DNA from: Clostridia bacterium
GTDB lineage: Bacteria; Bacillota; Clostridia; Lachnospirales; WQUN01
Direction: 5' to 3'
NCBI GenBank assembly: GCA_025997155.1
Contig: BNUF01000084.1
Coordinates: 1 to 9,799 of the forward strand
Length of the DNA stretch: 9,799 nt
A model generated the notes under the pieces. The model was not told where the DNA came from. It saw nothing but the letters and a program-made list of their open reading frames with translations, and searched no databases. The position numbers and the translations under genes are program-made. Of the stretch, positions 1 through 7,300 are shown one piece after another. The stretch's first letter is position 1. Each line of letters begins with the position of its first letter.

Positions 1-273
1 AGTATCTGAAAAAGTAGATACTATCTGTTGTTGCAAGTTACCGCTACTGTCAATGTGCGTTTCTAATTGCGCCTGTGTATACAGAAAATCCGCAATCTCT
101 ACTTGACACATTGACACTTCGTCGGGGGCTGTTTCTAACGTGAACTTGTCAAGTCTGCCAAAAGTCCGCACTCGCATTTCCTGGCTTGCCTTTTTGGCGT
201 AACGGGCGTACTGATTCTCGGGTATCACGCCCGCGCCGTTTTCGGTGTAATAAGCATAGTCCGCGAATATCAA
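1..273 (-). CDS. Head-tail connector protein (gp6/YqbG-like), 3' end beyond the window
   Basis: Partial gene, first 91 codons. Read on the minus strand this is one open frame from a TTG at 273-271 to the window edge, while all three plus-strand frames contain stops. The start follows AGGAG (complement of 282-286) by 8 bases. It begins MIFADYAYYTENGAGVIPEN, then has QYARYAKKAS, RTFGRL and DEVSMCQVEIADFLY. This is the pattern of phage head-tail connector (adaptor) proteins: an aromatic 'Y..Y' start, a 'VIPE..F/Y..YA..AS' helix, 'TFGR', and a helical segment with M-C. Such proteins form a ring under the portal that continues the DNA channel. Family members are about 100-120 residues, so only a short piece should be missing. 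It faces away from the neighbouring neck genes, which is unusual. The identification rests on remembered family patterns; the coding call is firmer than the name. Confidence 0.7.
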   Translation of the reverse strand, partial: MIFADYAYYTENGAGVIPENQYARYAKKASQEMRVRTFGRLDKFTLETAPDEVSMCQVEIADFLYTQAQLETHIDSSGNLQQQIVSTFSDT

Positions 274-330
274 AGAATCAGCTCCTGTTAATTGGTTATA
301 CGCGGGAGTGGAGATTAGGAGAAGATTTTT
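274..330. promoter_or_regulatory. Divergent intergenic region between connector and 407-aa gene
   Basis: Only 57 bases separate two divergent starts. SD sites face both ways: AGGAG at 317-321 for the plus gene at 331 (9-base spacer) and its complement at 282-286 for the minus gene at 273 (8-base spacer). A TATAAC on the minus strand (complement of 295-300) could be a -10 box for the connector gene, but no good -35 matches it. The plus strand has only a weak TATACG at 297-302. Any promoter here is inferred from the divergent layout rather than clear consensus elements. Confidence 0.35.
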
Positions 331-1554
331 ATGATAAATATAGGTGCGCTCGGGCTTAAAAATGCCGAAGGAATGTTCTCAAAAGACGCGAACAACACGC
401 TATCCGTAGGTTCGGACGGCGGCTTGTTTGTCGGTTTTTCGAGTTCATTTAACCCGATATTCGACCTCATACCGTATACGGATACTCTCGCGAGACTGCT
501 AAACTCGCCAACGCCGACTATGCTATTCTCTACAACAAAACCCGCGTTCGGCGGTACTGGAGCGGTCACATACAGCAATCAAATGACCAATCAGGCGACC
601 GACCCCGTAAGCACCGCGTACACGGACTTTATCAATTCTGGAGTGTCCGCGTTGCAACTCGCTTTTGACAAGGATAACGACATATTCACAATCGGGTTAG
701 AACAGTTCAGAATACCCGCACGGGCGTTGATAGACGCGTGGAATACGGCAATTCCCGCCAAACCTGTTATCGGGTTATTTAATATGAGTTATCTTACGTT
801 TGGCTCGTCTAACCTGAACACATTAATTCAATGGAACTATGATTACGCGAATGACAGTTTCGAGGCGGGGCTATACTCAAATTCCGCGAATGACAATCTT
901 GCGGTGAACGCGGCGGGAGACGGATACACAATAGATGTCATACCAAAGAATGAACGGGTATCAACAAACCGCAACTTCGGGGGATTCTACGGCGACGGAA
1001 GTGTTAGCAGTTACGCGCCTACAAATCAAGATGAAGCGAACGCTGAAAACGGATTTTTCATGGATAGCGTCAACGCGGTTAATCTCGCGCATACTTTCTC
1101 GGCGACTGATACGCAAGTAACCACACGCGACGACGAGACATACAGCAGTAACTATCTTGATACTAACTTCGTTAGGTGGGAGGAACTTAGCGACAGAACG
1201 GTATACAGAGACGAGATGGTGTACCCCGCGGCGGATTCGTGGACGCACGTATATATTGACGATTACGATACTATCCAACAGAAAAACGACACTCTCGACA
1301 TAGCGCAACCCCGCGAAATATTTAGGATTAAGACCAACGTCGACAACTTCTTATCATACAGGGTATCGTGGAACGGCGGCGGGACGACGCTCGTGGAATA
1401 TATAAGCGTTAGCGGAACTTCGGTGACGCTTGTCAACGGAAGTTCAAGACGCGTCTGGGTGCGGGACGAAAGCGCCGTGAGCGTTACGACAACCTATGTA
1501 GCCCCAGGGTCGAGTGCTACTTTCGCGGGAACAGGAACGCTTAGAATGTTCTAA
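331..1554 (+). CDS. Unrecognised 407-aa phage structural protein (possible capsid, decoration or surface protein)
   Basis: I do not recognise this protein. ATG at 331 follows AGGAG by 9 bases. It has no cysteine, no signal peptide and no clear membrane segment. It is rich in Asn, Ser, Thr, Gly, Asp and aromatics, typical of extracellular beta-rich virion proteins. The N-terminal third contains GFSSSFNPIFDLIPY and FGGTGAV. The middle (about residues 150-320) is rich in Asn, Asp and Tyr. The last 80 residues from about 327 (EIFRIKTN...) alternate hydrophobic and Ser/Thr/Gly residues, as in a small beta-sandwich, and end GTGTLRMF. It lies immediately upstream of the small head-completion genes, where the major capsid gene normally sits, but I cannot see HK97-fold capsid hallmarks. 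It could be a divergent capsid protein, a decoration protein or an inserted appendage gene. Its co-directional position supports a virion role only by context. Confidence 0.6.
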   Translation: MINIGALGLKNAEGMFSKDANNTLSVGSDGGLFVGFSSSFNPIFDLIPYTDTLARLLNSPTPTMLFSTTKPAFGGTGAVTYSNQMTNQATDPVSTAYTDFINSGVSALQLAFDKDNDIFTIGLEQFRIPARALIDAWNTAIPAKPVIGLFNMSYLTFGSSNLNTLIQWNYDYANDSFEAGLYSNSANDNLAVNAAGDGYTIDVIPKNERVSTNRNFGGFYGDGSVSSYAPTNQDEANAENGFFMDSVNAVNLAHTFSATDTQVTTRDDETYSSNYLDTNFVRWEELSDRTVYRDEMVYPAADSWTHVYIDDYDTIQQKNDTLDIAQPREIFRIKTNVDNFLSYRVSWNGGGTTLVEYISVSGTSVTLVNGSSRRVWVRDESAVSVTTTYVAPGSSATFAGTGTLRMF

Positions 1555-1583
1555 AATTATAATTCAGACTGGAGGAAACGACA

Positions 1584-1721
1584 ATGAACGTAACGCTTGC
1601 AAAAGGACAAAAAACAATCAAGGTTGACACTACCCGCGTAAAGCACTATATCAGCTTGGGATACAAAGAGGTTAAGCAAAAAGCCCTAACACCCGCGCCT
1701 AAGCTAAACAAGGAGGGCTAA
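1584..1721 (+). CDS. Small basic phage protein, 45 aa, head-region
   Basis: A short complete gene: ATG at 1584 follows GGAGG (1571-1575) by 8 bases and ends at TAA 1719-1721. The product is basic, starts MNVTLAKGQKTIKVDTTRVK and continues HYISLGYKEV. Small proteins of this look ('...V...RV..Y...GYK.V...') are often found just after the major capsid gene in clostridial phages; their role is not established. The SD for the next gene lies in its last codons and the next ATG is one base beyond its stop, so the two are probably translationally coupled. Good SD, tight packing and sensible composition support a real gene; no function can be assigned. Confidence 0.75.
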   Translation: MNVTLAKGQKTIKVDTTRVKHYISLGYKEVKQKALTPAPKLNKEG

Positions 1722-1722
1722 T

Positions 1723-2016
1723 ATGAAATTCGATTTTGATATAAACCGCAGAGACGACTACACCAAATTAAGCCAAGCGTTTGAAGTCATAAATACAAGT
1801 CTTACGGAAAACCCGCTAAACATGTTGACATACATTGAGGACTTTTTTAAAGCTACTCTTAAACAAGAAGATTCCGAGAAACTTCTGGCGGACGACAATG
1901 TTCTTACGCTCGTTGAAGCGTACGCGGAGTTTCTTAAAGAAGTTATGCCCGAGTTCAACAGAATCAGCGAGGGCATAGCCGCTAAAGCTAAAGAAATTGA
2001 AGCTCTTTCGTCATAA
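1723..2016 (+). CDS. Small helical phage protein, 97 aa (possible tail assembly chaperone-like, DUF6673-like)
   Basis: ATG at 1723 is preceded by a strong AAGGAGGG (1710-1717, 5-base spacer). The acidic, mostly helical product begins MKFDFDINRRDDYTKLSQAF. It has a central IEDFFKATL followed by LADDNVLTLVEAYAEFLKEV. This pattern ('F.FD' start, 'I..FF' helix, then 'N....EAY..FL') resembles the small proteins listed as DUF6673 in clostridial phages, which normally sit between major tail protein and Gp15 and are thought to be chaperone-like. Here it lies upstream of the neck genes instead. The resemblance is from memory and weak, so treat the name as a hypothesis; a head-completion or scaffold role is equally possible. 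Translation likely follows from the 45-residue gene one base upstream. Confidence 0.75.
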   Translation: MKFDFDINRRDDYTKLSQAFEVINTSLTENPLNMLTYIEDFFKATLKQEDSEKLLADDNVLTLVEAYAEFLKEVMPEFNRISEGIAAKAKEIEALSS

Positions 2017-2030
2017 AGGAGTTGCACAAA

Positions 2031-2459
2031 ATGCCGCCGCAGATACAATCCGACATGACTATTTTTAATATCTACTATGACGGAAACGGAACGCCGATAC
2101 TACAACCCACAGTAATCCGCGAGGTTTTTTGGCAGTCCGATTACGCCGCGCATATGAGGGACAAGGGTGTCGTCACAGCGGATAAAGTTAGCGTCATAAT
2201 ACCGCGAGGCACTAACGCGCAGGGCAGAACGTATATCAGCGCCGAGGGCTTTATGTCTCTGCCGAACGACCAAAAGGCAAGTTATTGGACGCTATCAAAA
2301 AGTGATAAGATTATCAATCGGATTGTAACGCTACTGGTGCTTAAAATTACAGACCTTGAGAAACTGTACGGACGCGATAATGTTCTTACGGTGACGGATA
2401 TAAGGCTTAACCTCTTCGGTTCGCTGTCAATGCAACATTATAAAGTTATAGGGAAGTGA
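2031..2459 (+). CDS. DUF6751-like phage protein, probable head-tail joining (stopper) protein, 142 aa
   Basis: The start chosen is ATG 2031, with AAAGGAG (2015-2021) 9 bases upstream; a TTG nine bases earlier would overlap the spacer and is less likely. The sequence has an early DMTIFNIYYDG, then TVIREVFWQS, VVTADKVSVIIPRG, RTYISAEGFMSLP and SYWTLSKSDKII. This order (fold-opening beta strand, 'TVI..V.W', 'A..V.IYIP', 'Y..P..F..L', 'W.....D.I..G') fits the small phage proteins called DUF6751 or, loosely, minor capsid proteins. They occupy the place of the head-tail stopper that closes the connector after DNA packaging. The typical domain is about 110 residues; here there are some 30 extra C-terminal residues with LYGRDNVLTVTDIRLN. 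The role is inferred from family and gene order. Confidence 0.75.
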   Translation: MPPQIQSDMTIFNIYYDGNGTPILQPTVIREVFWQSDYAAHMRDKGVVTADKVSVIIPRGTNAQGRTYISAEGFMSLPNDQKASYWTLSKSDKIINRIVTLLVLKITDLEKLYGRDNVLTVTDIRLNLFGSLSMQHYKVIGK

Positions 2460-2464
2460 TTTTT

Positions 2465-2821
2465 ATGCCGCTTAAAGTTAAAGTGTCAATGAATATGAAC
2501 AGTATATCAACCGTACTAAGCAACCACGGGCTAGAGGCGGGCGGGAGCGTACAGCGGTACATAACCACTAATCTTATCAGAATGATAGACGGTTATGTGC
2601 CGCTCCGTGCGGGAGTGCTGAAAGGAAGTAGGAACAACGCCCCGCCGTATGACGAGATAGTATACGATACTCCATACGCCGCGAGGCTATACTACAATCC
2701 GCAGTACAACTTCAATTATTCACCGCAAAGAGGCGCGTACTGGGATAAACGGGCGTGGGCGGATAACGGCGACACGTTCCTATCCGACCTAAAGCAAGCT
2801 ATAGAAGGGGACAAGATATGA
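2465..2821 (+). CDS. Minor capsid / neck protein (Minor_capsid_2-like, HK97 gp10 position), 118 aa
   Basis: ATG at 2465 follows AGGGAAG (about 2449-2455) and starts five bases after the preceding stop; a GTG at 2456 in the same frame overlaps that stop and is less likely. The protein starts MPLKVKVSMNMNSI. It has a helix, then the family-typical MIDGYVPLRAGVLKGS ('M..YVP...G.L..S'), IVYDTPYAARLYY ('I.Y.TPYA...Y'), and a C-terminal YWDKRAW followed by a helix. This is the signature of the Listeria A118-type minor capsid 2 / head-completion proteins, which connect neck and tail. Its length is normal. Its last codons overlap the next gene as ATGA at 2818-2821, indicating coupled translation with the tail terminator. 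Confidence 0.85.
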   Translation: MPLKVKVSMNMNSISTVLSNHGLEAGGSVQRYITTNLIRMIDGYVPLRAGVLKGSRNNAPPYDEIVYDTPYAARLYYNPQYNFNYSPQRGAYWDKRAWADNGDTFLSDLKQAIEGDKI

Positions 2822-3234
2822 TTATTGACAGTCTAAGAACTTTTTTGCGGACTTGCCCGTTTCTGAAAGTTAGCAGTATAGCGGAAACCCCAATGATATA
2901 CGTTGACTATTTAGGCGAAACGTCAACGACATACGCTATTGAAACCGTCCCCGCCCCGATATGGTATAGGAGATACGTTGACGGCGGCGGGATAAAACAA
3001 ACACAATTCGTATTCAGAAGCATAGAGCCTTATGACGGCAGGGACGTGCTACAATCCCTACAAAACACGGCTTTTTATGAAAAGTTCGAAGAGTGGCTTG
3101 CGCAAAACTCACAGCCTAACATTGACAGTTGGGTACGGGTTGAAGCTCTTACGGGCGGGTATATACACACCGTTTTTGAGGGACAGGACGCGGCGGTATA
3201 TCAAATTCAATGCCGCGTGTTATACGTGGTTTAA
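2818..3234 (+). CDS. Tail terminator protein (clostridial type, often misnamed chloramphenicol resistance protein), 138 aa
   Basis: The start is ATG 2818, overlapping the upstream stop as ATGA. The sequence shows MIIDSLRTFLRTCPFL, VDYLGETSTTYAIE, RRYVDGGGIKQTQFVFRS, LQNTAFYEKFEEWL and a C-terminal YQIQCRVLYV. This order matches a family common in clostridial phages: an N-terminal helix with 'CPFL', a 'VDYL....T.YSIE' strand, 'Y.DG...Q..F.F.S', 'FYEKF.EWL', and 'Y.IQCR..Y'. The family caps the tail tube when its length is reached and joins it to the head. Homologues are sometimes labelled chloramphenicol resistance proteins, which the position here, directly before the major tail protein, argues against. 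Length is normal and no defect is visible. Confidence 0.85.
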   Translation: MIIDSLRTFLRTCPFLKVSSIAETPMIYVDYLGETSTTYAIETVPAPIWYRRYVDGGGIKQTQFVFRSIEPYDGRDVLQSLQNTAFYEKFEEWLAQNSQPNIDSWVRVEALTGGYIHTVFEGQDAAVYQIQCRVLYVV

Positions 3235-3252
3235 TTATAAGGAGGCTATCAA

Positions 3253-3759
3253 ATGGCGACAATTGCAGGAGTTTTAAAAGCAAGAAGTCTAATAGTGAAC
3301 TTTTTGGAAATACCAGCGACACCCGACCCCACATACAACCGCATGCAGGGTTACACGTCTATGACCACGTCAAAAAACGCGAAAGAATACTCACGGCAGT
3401 ACGTGGACGAGGAAACGGAACGAACGGACGTTACAGGGTTTTCGCCGTCGATTGAGTTTGGGTTTGACCGTTTCGCGGGGAATCCGACGCAGGACTACCT
3501 AGCCGAGATTATCGACAACGAGCTGACAGGTACGGCGGCGACGGTAAATATCTTGAGCGCTGACCTTTCGCTTGACCCGTCGGAGGAAGATAACGCCTTT
3601 ATACGCCCCTATGCCGTCATATCGAACAGCGAGGGCGATTCATTTGACGCGTACACTTACAGCGGTTCGTTCGCGTCCAAAGGGCCTAAAACGTGGGGCA
3701 AGGCGACTGTTGCGGCGGACGGCTTGACAACCACATGGACGCCGACTGTAACACCGTAA
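3253..3759 (+). CDS. Major tail protein (tail tube subunit), 168 aa
   Basis: ATG 3253 is preceded by AAGGAGG (3239-3245, 7-base spacer), one of the best SD sites in the window, as expected for an abundant protein. The product has GYTSMTTSKNAKEYSRQYVDE, then TGFSPSIEFGFDRF, IIDNELTG, and a central EEDNAFIRPYAVISNSEGDSF. Phage tail tube proteins of the A118/clostridial type have the same order: 'M.G.T......P....YI.E', a hallmark 'GY.PS..F..D......' and an acidic segment leading to a final set of beta strands. Subunits stack as hexameric rings to form the tube through which DNA passes. The C-terminus, Thr/Trp-rich and ending VTP, is compatible with a beta strand. It lies between the tail terminator and Gp15, its usual place. 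Confidence 0.85.
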   Translation: MATIAGVLKARSLIVNFLEIPATPDPTYNRMQGYTSMTTSKNAKEYSRQYVDEETERTDVTGFSPSIEFGFDRFAGNPTQDYLAEIIDNELTGTAATVNILSADLSLDPSEEDNAFIRPYAVISNSEGDSFDAYTYSGSFASKGPKTWGKATVAADGLTTTWTPTVTP

Positions 3760-4328
3760 TGTTAAACATGTTGACGGACGAGCTGCCGAAATCTGTTGAA
3801 ATAGACGGATTGGAATACCCTGTTAAGTACCTTGCGAAGGATATTATAAAACTATCCGTTTTCATTGAGAACAACAGGGATTTTTCAACAGAAACGGTAC
3901 TCACAGAATTGGGAATGTTTTACTACACTGTTCCGCCCGACACCCAAAAGGCAATGGTTAAAATGTTAGAGTTCTATCAGTATTCTATAAATAATTATAA
4001 TAAGTCGGGCAGTCAAAACAAGGACGATAAAGCCGCGTACTCTTACGATTCGGACGCAAGCCTTATTTATTCGGCACTCACGCAGCAGTACCCGAGCAAA
4101 GACCTAAACAACCTACACTGGTTTGAGTTCAAGTCTTTAATCGGGAACTTAACGGACGACTGCCTTTTAGCAAAAGTCATACGTTGGCGGAGTATCAAGC
4201 TTGACAACAACATGAATAAACAGGAAAAAGCGTTTTACCGCAAAATGAAACGTGAATACGCGTTGCCCGACAAACGGACACAGGAAGAAAAGGACGCGGA
4301 TTTCGGAGCTTGCCTTTTCTACCTATAG
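3759..4328 (+). CDS. Bacteriophage Gp15 family protein (tail assembly), 189 aa
   Basis: The product fits the Gp15 family (PF06854, named for Listeria phage A118): an N-terminal DELPKSVEIDGLEYPVKY ('LP..V.I.G..Y.I'), then SYDSDASLIYSAL at about residue 95, LHWFEFKSLIGNL at about 119 with the conserved HW at 120-121, 'I..WR' and the C-terminal YALPDKRTQEEK, ALPD at 168-171. The family sits between tail protein and tape measure and is thought to help tape measure folding or tail assembly. I place the start at ATG 3759, which overlaps the upstream stop as TAATG. An ATG nine bases later (3768) is the alternative. No SD precedes either, so translation probably depends on ribosomes finishing the major tail protein. 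In-frame starts further upstream lie inside that gene and would add residues with no family resemblance. Confidence 0.85.
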   Translation: MLNMLTDELPKSVEIDGLEYPVKYLAKDIIKLSVFIENNRDFSTETVLTELGMFYYTVPPDTQKAMVKMLEFYQYSINNYNKSGSQNKDDKAAYSYDSDASLIYSALTQQYPSKDLNNLHWFEFKSLIGNLTDDCLLAKVIRWRSIKLDNNMNKQEKAFYRKMKREYALPDKRTQEEKDADFGACLFYL

Positions 4329-4366
4329 CCAGAAAGTTACATAAAACAAGTGAGAGGGGCGGAGTA

Positions 4367-7300
4367 ATGGCTGTTGACGGAAGCATAACGATAAGTACAT
4401 CACTTGACACGCAAAAATTTATACGTGACATAAATGGTATGTCCGCGACGGCTAAAACAGGCATGGACAAGCTCCGCACCGCTATCGGGCAAAGTGCTGA
4501 AAGTATAGCGCAATTAGAACAGGAACAAGCCTCCCTCACACAAAGAACTACCGCCGCCAGGCAAGCTCTTAGCAATCAAGCCGATACCATACAACGCACT
4601 AACTCTACAATTACAACTCTTACGGCGCAGTACAGACAGCAAGAACAAGTAGTACAACTTTTAGAACAGGAATACAGAACAATGCGGCAGTCCGCAACCG
4701 CGACCGCGTCGGAACTTGAACAAATGAACGCCGCCCTCACGGAAGAACGGCAGACTATGACCGCCCAATCCTCAGTTCTAAGAGTTCTGAATACAGATTT
4801 ACGGAATCTAAGTAGAGAATACGCTACGCAACAACAAGAGTTATCGGGTTTGGAAGCGCGACTGCCCGTTGTAACCGCCGACTTGACAGCGCAACAGCAG
4901 ACGCTTAACAACATATCCTCCGCGTGGGTTGTGTTTCGCACAAGGCTTGCGGATACACAGGCGGCGTTAGCCCAAACGGCGCAAAACCTGAACACCATAG
5001 GCACGGCGGTAACAGGCGCGGGCAAGGCGTTGTCGGCGGGCATAACCGCCCCTGTCGTCGCGCTTGGCGCGGCATCCGTGAAAGTATTTGCTAATTTCGA
5101 CGATTCTATGCGCAGAGTTGCCGCGACAATGGGCATGACCGCCGACGAAATCAGAGGCGGCGAGGGCGCGTGGACTGCCCTTAACGAGGCGGCTAAAAAG
5201 GCGGGGAGCGAAACAAGATACTCCGCGAGCGAGGCGGCGGACGCGCTTAACTTTATGGCAATGGCGGGGTGGAAATCTGAGCAGGCGTTAGCAGGTTTGC
5301 CCGCCGTGCTTGACCTTGCCGCCGCCTCTGGCGAGGCTTTGGGCACAGTTTCGGATATAGTCACGGACGCTTTAACGGCGTTTAAAATGACCGCCGAGCA
5401 AACGGGCGAGTTTACGGATTTATTAGCGGCGGCAAGCGCTAACGCTAACACCAACGTCGCTATGCTAGGCGAGAGTTTTAAGCAAGCCGCGCCTACCATG
5501 GGGGCAATGGGATACACCGCTAAGGACACGACCCTTGCGCTTGGGATTATGGCGAACGCGGGTATAAAAGCCTCTTCGGCGGGTAACCAGCTATCCTCCG
5601 CGTTCGTCAACCTTGTTAAACCTACAAAGGTTATGGAAACCGTCATGAAAGAGTATGGTATTTCCATTTCAAAAAACGCGGAGGAAGTGGCGGCGTATGA
5701 GCAGAAGTTAAAAGAAACCGCGCTTGCCGAGAAAGAGGCGGCGGGGGCGAAAGCCGCCCTAAGCATAGCTGAATCAAAGACTATTCACACACGGGCGTTG
5801 TCTATATCTCAAAATATGACGCTAAAAGAAGTGTTGGAAGATTTGCGCCTTAAATTAGGCGAATTGTCCGAGGCGGAACTGGCGAACGCCGCAGCCGCCC
5901 TTTTCGGCAAAGAGAACTTGGCGGGTATGCTCGCCCTGATAAACGCCTCCGACGCGGATTTTGAAAAATTTTCAGCCGCGCTTGACGACGCGACTGGTAT
6001 GTCGCGGCAAATGGCGGAGGCTATGGAGGCGGGTATCGGCGGAGCTTGGCGTTCGCTGAAATCGGCTATCGAGGGGATAATGATAGCCCTAGGCGACAGG
6101 CTTGCCCCGACGCTCAAAGAAATAGCGGATAAAGTCACGGTTACGGCGCGTTCTTTTATAAAATTCGCCGAAGCCAACCCCGCTATCGTTGATTTAGCCG
6201 CGAAAGTCGCGCTTGTCGCGGCGGCTATTGGACCTGTCTTGGTTATTTCCGGAACATTGATAACAGCCCTTGGCAAAGTCGTTGGCGCGGTGTCAACCGT
6301 GACGGGGGCGTTTGCGATACTGGGCACAGGCGCGGTGGGAGCTACCCCTGCTATAACCGCCCTAGCCGCTGTATTTGCCGCACTCACAAGCCCCGCCGTT
6401 GTTATTACAGGGGCGGTGGTTGCGTTGACCTTAGCCCTTGCGAATCTCACACCCGCTGGCAATAACGCGTATATAGCTCTTGCCTCACTAGCCGCCGCGT
6501 TTGCGGCGCTTAAAACAGCGTCCGTGGTAGGGGCAGTCATAGCGGAAGTAACGGCGGCAATGGCGGCGGGGACGATTGCGACAAACGCCTCCACATTAAG
6601 CATGGTAGCCTATAATGTAGCCCTAAAAGTACAAGCGGCGAGTGCGGCAATAGGCGCGGCGGCAACGGCGGCTTTTTCAGGCAGTTTGACATTATCGAGT
6701 GTCGCGGCGGGGATTGCGGCTGTCGCAACCAAAGCTCTCACGGCGGTAACCTCCGCCTTTGGGATTGCGGTAAGCGCGGCACTTCTGCCCTTGACGCTGA
6801 TAACGGCGGCACTAACGGCAATTGCCGTCGCGGCGGTTCTTGTCGCCAAACAAATGTACAAAGTGAGCGAAGAAACAAAACGCCTACAAAGCACAACCAA
6901 TTCTATTAACGCCAGTCAGACAAACCTAATAGACACACTTAACCGTCAACGCAACGCCTACAAGAACAGCAACGCGGAGTTGCAAAAGAACTCCGACTAC
7001 ACACGCGAATTATATCAGCAGATACAGCTACTATCAAATACCGCCGAAACTAACGTTGACGACATGGCGTTAATGCAGTTTAAGATTGAACAGCTTAACG
7101 AGCTAGTACCCGAGTTAGCCCTTGCCTATGACGCGCAAAGCCACGCCCTTAACCGTTCAAGCGCGGAATTGGAACGGTATGTACAGGCGGAACAGGCGCA
7201 GCTTACCCTCACGGCGCAACTTGAAGAGCAACAACGAATACAAGCCGCCCGTGTTGATATTCTGGACAAACTAACCGCCACGAGCAAACAGTATAAGGAA

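Noticed and set aside
1..22. Hairpin AGTATCT / AGATACT with an 8-base loop
   Set aside because: It lies inside the connector coding frame, has only seven-base arms and no T-run, so it is not a convincing terminator or site.
961..1308. Minus-strand open frame of 115 codons inside the 407-aa gene
   Set aside because: No operon context on that strand, basic low-information product, and full overlap with a gene that has a good SD and coherent composition.
331..1554. Diversity-generating retroelement target in the 407-aa gene
   Set aside because: No template repeat, reverse transcriptase or Avd gene is in the window, and I see no adenine-biased near-duplicate of its 3' end.
2818..3234. Chloramphenicol resistance protein, a label carried by homologues
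   Set aside because: The gene order and the CPFL / FYEKF.EWL / YQIQCR pattern fit a tail terminator. No acetyltransferase or efflux features are visible.
3693..3758. Upstream in-frame start for Gp15 (GTG at 3693 or ATG at 3735)
   Set aside because: The extra residues lie entirely within the major tail protein gene and do not resemble the family N-terminus, which begins close to DELPKSV.
3690..4370. Programmed frameshift for a tail assembly chaperone pair, as in lambda G/GT
   Set aside because: I found no convincing slippery heptamer before a suitable overlapping frame; Gp15 is complete in one frame and ends before the tape measure start.
4576..5766. Long minus-strand open frame of 396 codons inside the tape measure gene
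   Set aside because: It is Ser/Ala/Val-rich without domain motifs and lies opposite a well-recognised tape measure core; GCG/GCC-rich codons leave the complementary frame free of stops.
5809..6603. Minus-strand open frame of 264 codons inside the tape measure gene
   Set aside because: It is a low-complexity Ala/Ser/Ile shadow of the Ala-rich hydrophobic stretch, with no plausible domain.
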